NCBI GenBank assembly: GCA_963757335.1
Contig: CAVWRJ010000024.1
Location: 723,923 to 787,922 of the forward strand
Direction of reading: 5' to 3'
Length of the DNA stretch: 64,000 nt
DNA from: DASQPA01 sp963757335
GTDB taxonomy: Bacteria > Acidobacteriota > Thermoanaerobaculia > Multivoradales > UBA5704
Below, piece after piece: positions 17,597 through 27,425 of the stretch. The notes under the pieces are model-generated. The model made no database searches. It was given only the letters and a program-made list of their open reading frames with translations, and had not been told where the DNA came from. The translations under genes were made by a program, and so were the position numbers. Within the stretch, counting starts at the first letter, position 1. Each line of letters starts with the position of its first letter.

Positions 17597-19009
17597 ATGG
17601 GCATCTTCTCGAAGCGGTCGTCCGGCGAGACGAAGGGGGAATCTCCATTCGTCCCGGCAGCTGCCCTTCCCATCCCTGATCTGCCTGCCGCGCCGCCGGC
17701 GACCCCGCCCACTCCGCGCCGGCAGCCCGGATGGCGCAGCGGGGACATCCTGCGGGCCACAGCCCTGGTTTTCGGGTTCTACTTCACCCTGCGCCTCTTC
17801 TGGCTGGCGCACCTTCTGTTTCTGACCGCCTTTCTAGGTCTCCTCTTCGGGCTCGCCGTCGCTCGCGGTGCCGACCATCTCCGGCGCCTTCACATCCCGC
17901 GCGGCCTCGGCGCGGCGGTCCTCGTCTTCGGTACCTACGGTCTCCTCTACGGCATCTTCGCCCTCTCGGCCCCCAAGCTCTCGGCGCAGTTCGGCGAGCT
18001 CCGCACCCGGCTGCCGGAGGCCACGGACAAGGTCGAAGGCTGGTTGGCGAAGCACCGCGACGGGATGTTGGGGCAGGTGTTGAGCAGTGCCGGCGGGGGA
18101 GCGCCGGCCGCGGTCCCGGCCCCCGCTCCCGGCACCGGGGCAGCCCCCGCCCGGAGCGCAGCCCCGCGCCCGGCGGCTCCGGCCCCGGCTCCGGGGGCGG
18201 CACCGCTGGCAGCGCCGGCTCCGGCAGCCGCGGCGGCCCCGGTGACGCCGGGAGGAAAGCCCCGGCCGGCGGGGGTGTCGCAGCTGCGCACCGCCCTCGC
18301 TCATCAGCTGGGGACGATCGGCCACTACCTCTTCCCCTTCCTCTCCTCGACCCTGGAGGTCCTGGCGGGGCTCCTCCTCATCACTTTCATGGCCATCTAC
18401 ATCGGCGCCGAGCCCCATGTCTACCACGGGGGGCTTTTGGCCCTCGTCCCGCACGAGCAGCGGTCGCGCGCGGAGGAGGTGCTGGCGGCGGTGGCCGCGG
18501 CTCTCCGCAAGTGGCTCCTGACCCAGCTCATCGCCATGGTCTCGATCGGGGTGATCTGGTGGATCGCCCTCGCGATCATCGGGGTCAAGGCCGCCCTGTC
18601 GCTCGCGGTGATCGCCGGCCTGCTCGAGTTCATCCCCACCGTCGGCCCCATCCTCTCGGCCGTCCCGGCGGTAGCGATGGGCTTCCTCGACTCGCCCCAG
18701 AAGGCGCTCCTCGTGGTCTTCGTCTACACGGCGATCCAGATGATCGAGGGGCACCTGCTCATCCCTATACTGATGAAGGAGGGGGTGGACATCCCCCCCG
18801 TCCTCACCCTCCTCGGCCAGGCCCTCTTGGCCTACGTCTTCGGCTTCCTCGGCCTCGTCGTGGCCGTGCCCTTCTTAGCCGCGCTCCTCGTCGGCATCCG
18901 GATGCTCTATGTCGAGGGGGTGGTGGGGGATGGGGAGGGCGACGGGGTACCGGAGGCGTCGGCAGCCACGGCGAGCGCGGCGAGCGCTGCCAGCGCTGCC
19001 AGCGGATGA
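17597..19009 (+). CDS. AI-2E family transporter (PerM/UPF0118) with Ala/Pro-rich insert
   Basis: A 470-residue membrane protein of the AI-2 exporter superfamily; individual members export diverse compounds or ions and the substrate is unknown. Seven to eight membrane segments, with the family's IGVKAALSLAVIAGLLEFIPTVGPILSAVPA and YTAIQMIEGHLLIPILMKEGVDIPPVLTL (each cited in part). Unusual: a roughly 65-residue Ala/Pro/Gly-rich insert at about 165-230 in the soluble loop, and an Ala/Ser repeat tail (ATASAASAASAASG). The start is ATG 42 bases after the pit gene. Confidence 0.85.
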   Translation: MGIFSKRSSGETKGESPFVPAAALPIPDLPAAPPATPPTPRRQPGWRSGDILRATALVFGFYFTLRLFWLAHLLFLTAFLGLLFGLAVARGADHLRRLHIPRGLGAAVLVFGTYGLLYGIFALSAPKLSAQFGELRTRLPEATDKVEGWLAKHRDGMLGQVLSSAGGGAPAAVPAPAPGTGAAPARSAAPRPAAPAPAPGAAPLAAPAPAAAAAPVTPGGKPRPAGVSQLRTALAHQLGTIGHYLFPFLSSTLEVLAGLLLITFMAIYIGAEPHVYHGGLLALVPHEQRSRAEEVLAAVAAALRKWLLTQLIAMVSIGVIWWIALAIIGVKAALSLAVIAGLLEFIPTVGPILSAVPAVAMGFLDSPQKALLVVFVYTAIQMIEGHLLIPILMKEGVDIPPVLTLLGQALLAYVFGFLGLVVAVPFLAALLVGIRMLYVEGVVGDGEGDGVPEASAATASAASAASAASG

Positions 19010-19016
19010 CGCGGAT

Positions 19017-19833
19017 CTAAGCGAGCGACCCGGCGGTACGCGCCACCTCTGCCAGGGCTTGAGCGGCAGGGAGGAAGTGGGCCTTCAGGCGAAGCACCTG
19101 CCGGTAGTGCCCTGCGGCGACCTGCCGCTCGCCGTACGTCTCGTAATACGGCGGGGAGCCGGCCCGCTCGACGATCTCTGCCTCCCCGCTTCCCGGATCG
19201 ACGGGGCACAGGCGCTCCACTCGGAAGGACTCCTCGCCATGCACGGCGAGAGCCCGCTCGACCTCCTCCGCCATCTCTGGATAGGCGCGAGCGGCGGCGA
19301 GCTTGCGCGCCAGGGCCGCATCGTCGAGGGTGAGGCGGAGGGAGGAGAAGCTGGAGAGCCGCCGGGCAGGCGTCGGGGGGGCCGGAGAGCGGGAACCCGT
19401 AGCTCGCGAGGCCCCGGCCGGTCTGCCGGGAGGCGAGGGCGACGGCGGCATCGGTCAGCACTCGGCAGAGGTCATGGCCGGGGTTGTACCCCTCCAGGGC
19501 ATCGGCGGCCACGACATCGACCCCGGTCGCCACGAAGGCCGCCGCCAGCTCCCGTACGAGGTCCTTGAGGGGGGCGGTGTCGCCCTCCAGGAGGAACCGG
19601 TAGAGCTCGCGGTCCGCGAAGCGGCCGAAGATCGTCCCGGGCACCGCCCCGGCGCCGCGGAGGAGCCGCTCGGTCGAGGCGAGCCGCGAGCCCCGGCCAT
19701 GGCCGGAGCCGTCGGTGAGCACGAAGACCGTGGGCCGCGCCCGCTCCAGCCAGCCATGAACCCGCAGCTCGTGCCCGGGATGGGCGACGACCAGGGCGGA
19801 TCGCGAGGGGGGGGTGAGCGGCGGGGCGGCCAT
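19017..19833 (-). CDS. LmbE/PIG-L-like protein (one frameshift at a 7-base homopolymer)
   Basis: A protein of about 271 residues. Its start resembles PIG-L/LmbE deacetylases: SALVVAHPGHELRVHGWL in place of the usual AHPDDE, FVLTDGSGHG, and later VVAADALEGYNPGHD in place of the HPDH segment. The altered metal ligands mean activity is uncertain. The second half (LRLTLDDAALARKLAAA, GSPPYYETYGERQVAAGHY) lies in another frame. The break falls at a run of seven G on the + strand (19375-19381), so a length error in that run explains it. Its start is 33 bases from that of the divergent methyltransferase gene, so they may share control. Confidence 0.6.
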
Positions 19834-19866
19834 GATTCGGGGGTGGAGTGTATAGGATGGAGGCGC

Positions 19867-22011
19867 ATGCCGCGTATCCTCGAAATCCCGGCCACGGGGC
19901 CGAAGATCGCCCGCTATCTCTGTGAGAAGACGATCCACCCGGCCCTCCTGGACCGGGTGAACGAGGGGATGGGGGAGGACGGCCAGCGCTTCGAGTCCGT
20001 CGCGGAGCTGCTCCTGCGCCTCGACGCCCGGCTCTCCCGCAAGCTTTTGGCGGAGCTCCTGCCGAGCTTCACGATTCTCGACCCGGCCTGCGGCTCGGGG
20101 GTGTTGCTGGTGGCGGCCCTGGAGACGCTTGCGGAGATCTACAGGGCGGTGGCTGCCCTGGTCGAGCCCGTCTTGTCCCGAGGTGAGATTCGGCGGCGAA
20201 TCCTCCGGCACAACCTCTTCGGGGTCGACCTCTCCCGAAGAGGCGGCGGAAGCCGCGCGGCTCCGCTTGCTCCTGGCCCTCACCGCATCGGGCTCCGAGG
20301 AGCTCGCGCCGCCAGCCCCTCCCGACCTCAACATTTTCTGCGGCAACTCGCTCCTCGGTCTGCTGCACGTCGACGATGCGGACTTCGAACGCCGCGGGGA
20401 CGGCCTCTTCCGCCGCACCTTCCGGGAGGTGCTCGCCGAGAAAAACCGGGCGTCCGAGCGGGAGAGGCAGGACACCCTCTCGATGCTCGATTTAATCCTG
20501 CTCGACGAGTGGAAGGACATCCCCAACAAGCTCGTGAAGCGGCCGGTCTCCCTGGAGGATGTGGCGGCCCTGCGGCCGTTCCACTGGGCCTACGAGCTCG
20601 ATCCGGTGCTGGGGGAGAGAGGGGGCTTCGACGTCGTCCTCACTCATCCCCCCTGGGAAGCCGTGAAGCCGGCGCAGAAGGATCTCGCGCACCTCTATCA
20701 GTACTACCGGACGAGCCCCCAGTACAACCATCCGATCGCGGCCACCGAGGGCCGGAAGGGGGGGGCGGACGTTTCTCTCCATGAGCTCTTTCTCGCTCGC
20801 TCTTTCCGTCTGCTGCGGCCGGGAGGGCGCTGTGGGATGGTGCTCCCCACGAGCCTCTATGACGATCCGGCGGCGAAGGCCCTCCGGGAGACGCTCTTCT
20901 CCCACGCCCGGGTGGAGGCCCTCCTCGGGCTCTCCAACGAGAGGTCCCTCTTCCCGGGGGTCGAATCCCGACTTCCGCCTCTGCCTCCTCGTCTTCGCGC
21001 GCGGCGGCGCGACGGAGTCGTTCACCGCCGCCTTCCGGATCGAGCCGAAAGACGCCCTCCCACCCGACCGGCTGGAAACGTTTCTCGGCGACGAGGGCGA
21101 GCACCTGCGGTGGAGCCGGGACCTCGTGGAGCGGCTGGCGCCGGGATCGCTCGTCGTCCCGGAGGACAAGCGGCAGATCGACCTCGATCTCCTCGCCAGG
21201 GCTTTCCGCTTCCCCGCCCTGGGGAGCGAGGTGGCGGAGTCCTGGACCCTCCGGCTGGCGAAGGAGTTCGACTCGACGAACGACAGCTACCTCTTCCGGA
21301 CCGCCCCCGCTCCCCACCGGCTGCCGCTCTACGAGGGGAGGATGATCGGTCCGTTCACCACCGGCGCCGGCGCTCCCCGCTACTGGCTGGAGGAAGAGGA
21401 GGCTCGGCGCGCTCTCCTGGGACGGAAAGCCGACACCGGGCAGCACCTCGAATACCAGGGCTACCGGCTCGGCTTTCGCGATGGGGTGCGCGGTAGCGGC
21501 GAGGGTCCCCTGGTGCTCGCCATGCTGCCGCCCGGAGTGTTCTCGAACGACAAGCTGCCCACCGCGCTGCTCCGCTCGGCCGGCGGCTTCGATCTATCAT
21601 CCTCGCTGTTTCTCTGCGCGGTCCTCAACAGCTCCATCGTCGGCTACCTGCTCCGGCAGCGCGCCGCGGCGAGCGTGACGTTTTCCATCCTCTCCCAGCT
21701 CCCGGTACCGCGCCCGGAGCCGGGGACGAGCGCGTTCTCCTCCTCTGGTCGAGATCGCCGCCCGTCTCACCTGCACCACCCCCGACTTTGCCGGCCTCTG
21801 GCAGGGCGCGATCGGCACCTTCTGGTTCCCGGAGGAGGCCGCCGTCGATCCGGCCGAGCGGCAGCGCCTCTCGGCCGAGATCGACGGCCGGGTGGCCCAT
21901 CTCTACGGTCTGACGGAGGAGGAGCTCGCCCATGTCCTCACGACGCTCCCCGGGGTCGATGAGGAGGCGAAGGAAGCCGCCTTCGCCGCCTATCGGGCAG
22001 CTGAGGGCTAA
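19867..22011 (+). CDS. N6-adenine DNA methyltransferase, Eco57I/type IIG-like (three frameshifts)
   Basis: About 715 residues when read across three one-base shifts (near 20235, 20955-20966 and 21740). SAM-binding motif I is FTILDPACGSGVLLVAAL at about residues 70-87. Motif IV is FDVVLTHPPWEAVKP, with His where the family has Asn (NPPW). Then LARSFRLLRPGGRCGMVLP, a TaqI-like C-terminal recognition region (IDLDLLARAFRFPALG, FRTAPAPHRLPLYEGRMI, LNSSIVGYLLRQ) and a final helical segment (YGLTEEELAHVL). I see no nuclease domain. It may be an orphan or BREX/Dnd-like methylase; no partner genes are present. The 3' end overlaps the vapC gene by 74 bases. Confidence 0.75.
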
Positions 22012-22402
22012 GATGGCGCGGGATTACAGCCTTGCGGAAGTAACGGTCGTCGGCGCTAACGAGAGTTGCGTCGCGCTCCAGAGCCACCGCATGGTAGAAG
22101 GTATCGAAGAGGTGATGGTTTAGGTCGTTGGCCAGGCGGCTGGCCCGCTGATAGATCACGAGGTCGGCTACAACGGGTAGCTCCATGGCATCAAGGAAAT
22201 TGAGAGTGGACTCGGCGATCTCCGGGCGGAGCCGGGTCACGACCGCGGCGACTTCCGCCAGCCAATGCGGTGGCTGGAGGGGCTCGATCCTCCCGGATCG
22301 GATCGCCGCGAGGAGCTTCAACGCCTGGGGGACATCCGCTTCGCGTTCAGAATCGGGCAGGGCCCACTTCACGATCACGCTGGCATCGATGACGACCCTC
22401 AA
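21938..22402 (-). CDS. vapC: VapC-family PIN-domain toxin
   Basis: A PIN-domain ribonuclease, here about 154 residues (most are 130-140). Acidic residues: D6 in VVIDASVIVKW, E50 in HWLAEVAAVV, D100 in FDTFYHAVALE and D118/D119 in SADDRYF. VapC toxins cut tRNA or rRNA when released from VapB. The start is TTG, overlapping the antitoxin stop as TTGA, which couples translation. The C-terminal 30 residues are Arg/Pro-rich and run antisense to the end of the methyltransferase gene, so the true end or a small frame error after RYFRKA is possible. Confidence 0.75.
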   Translation of the reverse strand: MRVVIDASVIVKWALPDSEREADVPQALKLLAAIRSGRIEPLQPPHWLAEVAAVVTRLRPEIAESTLNFLDAMELPVVADLVIYQRASRLANDLNHHLFDTFYHAVALERDATLVSADDRYFRKAVIPRHLSPQLPDRRRRRLPSPPHRPRGAS

Positions 22403-22644
22403 GGACGCCCCACGTGTCGGGCTTCGGCCACCTCGGCCTCGGAGGCCGGGCGCTGGGTGCGACGCATTTCGAGGAGGGCGTCGATCGCGACGGCCCGTTG
22501 CCTCTGCCGCTGTCGGTCGTCGACAGCCTGCTGCATCAAGCGGGCGATGATGGCGCTCTTGTTTTCGCTCGCGAAGGCTTCGTTGAACGCCAGCTTGATC
22601 TCCTCCGGGACGCTGAAGTTGACGGTGCTGATGGGCATGGCCAT
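22399..22644 (-). CDS. vapB: VapB-type ribbon-helix-helix antitoxin
   Basis: An 81-residue protein. The N-terminal strand and helices (ISTVNFSVPEEIKLAFNEAF, SAIIARLMQQAVDD) fit a ribbon-helix-helix DNA-binding domain. The C-terminal half is charged and would wrap the toxin. GGAGAA precedes the ATG, and a perfect palindrome lies just upstream, the likely autorepression site. It overlaps vapC by four bases. Confidence 0.75.
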   Translation of the reverse strand: MAMPISTVNFSVPEEIKLAFNEAFASENKSAIIARLMQQAVDDRQRQRQRAVAIDALLEMRRTQRPASEAEVAEARHVGRP

Positions 22645-22650
22645 TTCTCC

Positions 22651-22669
22651 TTGTTGAATTCTTCAACAA
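22651..22669. promoter_or_regulatory. operator palindrome of the vapBC operon
   Basis: TTGTTGAA-TTC-TTCAACAA: perfect 8-bp arms and a 3-base centre, six bases upstream of the antitoxin ATG and next to its ribosome-binding site. AT-rich palindromes in this place are the usual binding site of VapB-VapC complexes. Function is inferred from position. Confidence 0.7.
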
Positions 22670-22744
22670 AAGCGTACCAGGGTCGCCATGGAGTCGCAAG
22701 GGACGGGAGCGGGCGAGCTGCCCGCTTTCGATAAGATGGCATTC

Positions 22745-23995
22745 ATGAGACGCCTCCGCCTACTGCTTCCCCTGCTGCCCTTCCTGCTCGCCGCGGCGGC
22801 GCGGGCTCCCAAGCCTGCCGAATCTGCCGGTCCCGCCAGCATCACCCTCCGCGCCGGCAAGGTCCTGGACGGCCGGGGCGGGGTGCTCTCCGGCGCCACC
22901 GTCACCGTCACGGCCGGGCGGATCACTTCCGTCGACCCCCATTCGAAGGCGCCGGCGACCTACGACTTCCCGGGGCTGACTCTCCTCCCCGGTGGCATCG
23001 ACACCCACGTCCATATCGGCTGGCACTTCGGCAAGGACGGCAGGTTCTACGACGAGGAGAAGAAGACCGAGACCCCGGGGGAGATCGCCCTCCATGCCGC
23101 CGAGAACGCCTACCTCACCCTGATGAGCGGGATCACCACCGTCCAGAGCCTCGGCGCCCCGGAGGACCGGGACCTGCGGGAGGCCGTGGCGCGCGGCATC
23201 CTTCCCGGGCCGCGCATTCTCACGTCGTTGGAGCCGCTCTCGGCGGAGACCGGGACCCCGGAGCAGATTCGGGAGACGGTCAAGAAGCGGGTGGCGGAAG
23301 GGGCGGACGTCATCAAGATCTTCGCCTCGAAGAGCATTCGCGAGGGCGGCGCCCCCACCATGAGCCAGGAGCAGCTGGACGCCGCCTGCGGCGAGGCCCG
23401 GGCTCACCACCTGCGCTCGGCGGTCCACTCGCACGGCATCGAGAGCACCCGCCGCGCCGTCCAGGCCGGCTGCACCTCGATCGAGCACGGGGCGCTTTTG
23501 GACGCCGCGACGCTGCGCCTGATGGCCGAGCACGGCACCTACTTCGACCCCAACATCGACCTCGTCTTCCGCAACTACTTCGAGAACCGGGCGCACTACA
23601 TCGGGATCGGCAGCTACACCGAGGAGGGCTTCGCGCAGATGCAGCAGGCCGTCCCCAAGGCCCTGGCGGTGTTCAAGGAGGCGATCGCCATCCCCGCCCT
23701 GAAAGTGGTCTTCGGCACCGACGCCGTGGCCGGCGCCGACGGCCGCAACTTCGAGGAGCTCATCTACCGGGTGGAGAAAGGCGGCCAGGACCCCATGGCC
23801 GCGATCGTCTCGGCGACCTCCCTCGCCGCCGAGTCCCTGGGGCTCAAAGACCGGGTCGGCGCCATCGCCCCCGGCCTCGACGCCGACCTCATCGCCGTCG
23901 ACGGCGACCCCACGAAGGACATCACGGCGTTGAAGCGGGTGGTGTTTGTGATGAAGGGGGGGCGGGTGGTCAGGAACGAGGCGGGGCGGCGGTAG
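22745..23995 (+). CDS. secreted metal-dependent amidohydrolase (imidazolonepropionase/prolidase-like)
   Basis: A 416-residue exported hydrolase. Signal peptide MRRLRLLLPLLPFLLAAAA; beta-sandwich start ITLRAGKVLDGRGG; metal site GIDTHVHIG (HxH); Lys candidate in GADVIKIFASK; AVHSHGIESTRRAVQAGCTSIEHG with two more His ligands; final Asp in VFGTDAVAG; and the closing PGLDADLIAVDGDP. These are the hallmarks of the family of periplasmic or secreted amidohydrolases acting on dipeptides or imide rings; the substrate is unknown. ATGs at 22688 and 22736 are in frame upstream, but the signal peptide favours 22745. Its end overlaps the SDR gene by 26 bases, convergently. Confidence 0.85.
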   Translation: MRRLRLLLPLLPFLLAAAARAPKPAESAGPASITLRAGKVLDGRGGVLSGATVTVTAGRITSVDPHSKAPATYDFPGLTLLPGGIDTHVHIGWHFGKDGRFYDEEKKTETPGEIALHAAENAYLTLMSGITTVQSLGAPEDRDLREAVARGILPGPRILTSLEPLSAETGTPEQIRETVKKRVAEGADVIKIFASKSIREGGAPTMSQEQLDAACGEARAHHLRSAVHSHGIESTRRAVQAGCTSIEHGALLDAATLRLMAEHGTYFDPNIDLVFRNYFENRAHYIGIGSYTEEGFAQMQQAVPKALAVFKEAIAIPALKVVFGTDAVAGADGRNFEELIYRVEKGGQDPMAAIVSATSLAAESLGLKDRVGAIAPGLDADLIAVDGDPTKDITALKRVVFVMKGGRVVRNEAGRR

Positions 23996-25164
23996 GAACG
24001 CCCTCGCCAGCGCTCGCCGCCCGCCCCACCGCCCGGGCCATGCCGCTGAAGATCAGGCGGTGGATGGGATAGAGGAGATACCAGTAGAGGGTGCCGGCCA
24101 GGCCGCGCGGGGCGAAGAGGGCGGACTGGACGAGGCGGGTGCCCTCGCCGTCGGGTTGTGCCTCGAACTCCAGCCAGGCACGGCCGGGGACCTTCATCTC
24201 GGCGCGCAGGCGCAGGCGGTTCGGGGGGCGGACCTCCTCGACCCGCCAGAAGTCGAGGGCCTCGCCGGCCCGAAGCTCCTGGGGGTCGCGCCGCCCGCGC
24301 CGGAGGCCGGGTCCGCCGACCAGGCGATCCAGAAGGCCGCGGAGCTGCCAGGCCCAGTCCCAGACCAGCCAGCCACGATCGCCGCCGAGGGCGCTGAAGG
24401 TGCGGAAGACCTGCTCCGGCGAGGCGGCGACGTGAAGCGTCCGGACCTCGCGGATGAGCCCCTCCCGGTCGTCGAGCTGGTAGGTGGCGCCGCGGCCCAG
24501 GGCGCCGCTCCAGCGGGTCTCGACCTGGTGGCCGCGAAGTTTTTCCAGCGCCAGCTCGACGGCTCGCTTGTAGGAGAGGGGGGTCACCTCCGGGAAGAGC
24601 TCGCGCGCCCGCGCCGTGTCGGCCAGCACCGAGTGGAGGACCCCCTGGATGAGCGGTCTCGCGAGAGTGTTGGGGATGGGGGTCACCAGCCCCACCCAGT
24701 GCCCCGCCAGGCGCGGGGTGAGGACCGGAACCGGCACGATCAGGCGCTTCAAGCCGCGGACCTCGGCGTAGACCTGCATCATCTGCCGGAAGGTCAAGGG
24801 ATCGGTGCCTACGTCCACCGGGCCGGTGGCGTCGCTCGTGAGGGCGAGGAGGAGGTAGGCGAGAACGTCGCCGACGGCGATCGGCTGTACCGTGTTCTCC
24901 ACCCAGCGCGGGGCGATCATTGCCGGCAGCCGCTCGGTCAGATAGCGCACCATCTCGAACGAGGCCGATCCCGAGCCGATGATCGGGCCGGCCCGCAGCT
25001 CGATCGTCGGCAGGCCCCGGCGCAGGATCTCTCCCACCTCCGCCCGGCTCCGCAGATGGTCGGAGAGCTCGCCCGCGGGCACCAGACCGCCGAGGTAGAC
25101 GAGGCGCCGGAGCCCCGCCTCGCAACCGGCGCTGACGAAGGTGCTCGCCGCCCGCCGGTCGCGT
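23970..25164 (-). pseudogene. 3' part of an IS-interrupted SDR oxidoreductase with DUF2867-like domain
   Basis: The downstream 396 codons of a gene cut by the IS21 element. From the insertion on it reads RDRRAASTFVSAGCEAGLRRLVYLGG (the SDR central part, in pieces), then LPTIELRAGPIIGSGSASFEMVRYL, AVGDVLAYLLLAL and, from the middle, an SRPBCC/DUF2867-like domain (TYQLDDREGLIREVRTLHV, RLRLRAEMKVPGRAWLEFEA) ending LYWYLLYPIHRLIFSGMARAV. Joined to 27523-27773 plus one copy of the 5-bp target, the gene is 1,446 bases, 481 residues, without any stop. Such proteins bind NAD(P) and act on unknown small or lipid substrates. Confidence 0.88.
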
Positions 25165-25289
25165 TGTCAAGCGACACCTACCTTTACGAGCTAAGGCGAC
25201 ACCTACTGTTCCGAGGGTGTCGGGGGTATTAGGGGGTGGCCGGCGGTCCCCGGGGGAAGACCGTAGGGGGAGGCATAGAGGCTCCTCGG

Positions 25290-25348
25290 CCCTGGGAGGG
25301 GCGGAGGCCGGGGGTTGGGGTGGGGGCAGGCCGGAGCCCCTCCCAGGG
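25290..25348. terminator. hairpin downstream of istB
   Basis: Arms CCCTGGGAGGGGC (25290-25302) and GCCCCTCCCAGGG (25336-25348) are perfect over 13 bp with a G-rich 33-base loop. It lies inside the IS between the istB stop and the left end, where it could end istAB transcription or shield the IS from outside transcripts. Confidence 0.5.
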
Positions 25349-25380
25349 CGGCCGAATCGCCAGATGGGCGAGCTGCTCGA

Positions 25381-26157
25381 TCACTCCGCCCGCTCCACTG
25401 CCCGCTCGAGATCGCGCAGCCGGTAACTCCGGCCTTTGATGTTGAGGACATGGCTGTGGTGGAGCAGCCGATCGAGGATCGCGGTCGCCAGGATCTCGTC
25501 TCCAGCGAGTACCTCGGGCCAATCCCGAATCCCCTTATTGGTGGTGATCAGGAGGCTGCCCCGACCGTAGCGGTAGCTCACCAGACGGAAGAAGAGACTG
25601 GCTTCTTGCCGGCTCATCACCTCGAACCCCACCTCGTCGACGATGACCAGAGAGACGTTGTTGTGCTTGCGTCGGCGCAGCCGAGACGCTGGTAGGTCGC
25701 CGTCCCGTTTGAGGGCCAGCAGCAGCTCTTCGAGGCGAAAGAAGGCCACCGAGAAGCCGTTCTCCACGGCCTTGACCCCCAAAGCGACGGCGAGGTGGGT
25801 CTTGCCGACACCGGGCGGTCCCTGGAGCAGAAGCGTGAAGCCCTCGCGGATCCAGGCGCAGGTGGCCAGGGTCTCGATACGGCTCCTATCCACCGACGGC
25901 TGGAAACTGAAGTCAAAGTTGGCGAGAGTCTGGCCGAGCGGTAGCCCCGAGAGGCGCAAGGCGGTTCGCACGCGTCGTTCTTCGCGGGCGCAAAGCTCGG
26001 CGTCGAGCAGCTCGTCGAGGAAACGATGAGGGGAAAAAGTCTCCTTGACGGCGGCGGTAACCCGCTCGCCGAGTTGTTCGGCGGCATGGACCAGGCCCAG
26101 TCGCTGCAGCCGTTCCCGGGTGATGTCGAGGTCGACGCGAGGCTTCGCAGCGCTCAT
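25381..26157 (-). CDS. istB: IS21 helper ATPase IstB
   Basis: A 258-residue AAA+ ATPase of the DnaC/IstB type that loads the transposase on target DNA. Walker A GPPGVGKT at 113-120 (LLLQGPPGVGKTHLAVALG), Walker B in LVIVDEVGFEVMS, sensor LLITTNKG, and an N-terminal helical domain. Complete length. Its ATG overlaps the istA stop by four bases (ATGA). Confidence 0.95.
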   Translation of the reverse strand: MSAAKPRVDLDITRERLQRLGLVHAAEQLGERVTAAVKETFSPHRFLDELLDAELCAREERRVRTALRLSGLPLGQTLANFDFSFQPSVDRSRIETLATCAWIREGFTLLLQGPPGVGKTHLAVALGVKAVENGFSVAFFRLEELLLALKRDGDLPASRLRRRKHNNVSLVIVDEVGFEVMSRQEASLFFRLVSYRYGRGSLLITTNKGIRDWPEVLAGDEILATAILDRLLHHSHVLNIKGRSYRLRDLERAVERAE

Positions 26158-27425
26158 CGTGCCACCTCCGCACACGCCGCGTAGAGGTCGAGGGGCCGTT
26201 TCTCTGGCTCCATCGCGGCGATTTCCGCCAACCGCTGGCCCATCCGCCCCAAGGGAGTTGGCGGCAGCACCCGGTCGGTCGGCTCGCCCTCGAAATGAGC
26301 CGGGTTGAGGACGAGGAGCTCCGGCGTACCACGGGGGTGGGTCGCCACCAAATCTCCCTCGTGGCGGATCTCCACTTCGCCGGAGCAGCCGTAGATCTCC
26401 ACCTCCCTCTCCAGCAGTGCGAAGGGAACCGAGTAGGCACGCCCCTCGAAATGAACCGTACAGTCGTGGGCCACTCGGCGGCGGACCACCACGTCGAAGG
26501 GGCGAGGTAGGGCCACGAGCTCGCCCAGGAGCGGCCGCTCCTGCTCCCACGCCTCGAGCACGGAGCCGCCGGTAGACGGGCACTGGCGACGCTCGGCGCG
26601 ACATCGCACCTGTCCATCCGTCCAAACCTGGAGCTCCTCCAGGCTGTCCCACTCGCGGCATCGCGGATCGAGCCAGTGCCGATGGTCGCGAATCCGCCGT
26701 TCGATCTTGCCCTTGGCCTCTGGGGCCCGCGGCGGGCAGAGGTCGATGTGGAAACGAGCCCGTTGGGCGAACCGCTCGTACGCCGGATTGTGCTCACCCC
26801 AGGCACCGGCTCCCCGCACTACCGCCGTCTTCTCGTTGTCCACCCGGATGCAGGCGGGAACGCCGCCCAGCCGCGTCAACGCCGCGATGTGCGCTTCCTG
26901 CCAGGACAACTGATCTTTGCGCAGAGCCCATACCAGAGCAGCGAAGCGTGACCAGGACAGCTGAAGATGGAAGCCCAGCAAATCCACGGCTCGCCGAGCT
27001 ACCACGACCTCCGAAAAGAAAGCCCAGTCCGCCTGGCCCTGGGCGCCTGCCGGTGTCTCCACCCGCCGCCGAGCTCGTAAGCGCGGCGGCGCATGGTGAG
27101 CTCGGAAGTAACGCTGCACCGATCGCAAACTTCCTGTATAGCCGTGCTCGACCACCAGGTATTCGTGCAACGCCCCAAGATTCAATCGCTCTCGCCGGCT
27201 CGCCTCCGCCGACAGCCATGCTTCTACTTCCGTCGACAACGCCGCTAAACGGTGCTGCTGCCGGCCCACCCGACCGTCGCTCTTGCCTTCTTGGCGACGG
27301 CGATCGTGATAGCGGACCGAACCCTCCGTGACTCCCAGCGACTTGGCGATCGCCACTCGCGACCAGCCCCGCCGCAGCAACTCGATGATCGTCATGCGTG
27401 CCTCCAGACTTAGCTTGGGCGCCAT
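26154..27425 (-). CDS. istA: IS21 transposase IstA
   Basis: A 423-residue DDE transposase. N-terminal helix-turn-helix (MTIIELLRRGWSRVAIAKSL), then a retroviral-integrase-type core with D133 (GQADWAFF), D196 (IRVDNEKTAV) and E242 (PEAKGKIERRI), and the C-terminal beta-barrel (GRAYSVPFALLEREVEIY). All catalytic residues are present and no frameshift is seen, so the element is probably active. Confidence 0.95.
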   Translation of the reverse strand: MAPKLSLEARMTIIELLRRGWSRVAIAKSLGVTEGSVRYHDRRRQEGKSDGRVGRQQHRLAALSTEVEAWLSAEASRRERLNLGALHEYLVVEHGYTGSLRSVQRYFRAHHAPPRLRARRRVETPAGAQGQADWAFFSEVVVARRAVDLLGFHLQLSWSRFAALVWALRKDQLSWQEAHIAALTRLGGVPACIRVDNEKTAVVRGAGAWGEHNPAYERFAQRARFHIDLCPPRAPEAKGKIERRIRDHRHWLDPRCREWDSLEELQVWTDGQVRCRAERRQCPSTGGSVLEAWEQERPLLGELVALPRPFDVVVRRRVAHDCTVHFEGRAYSVPFALLEREVEIYGCSGEVEIRHEGDLVATHPRGTPELLVLNPAHFEGEPTDRVLPPTPLGRMGQRLAEIAAMEPEKRPLDLYAACAEVAR

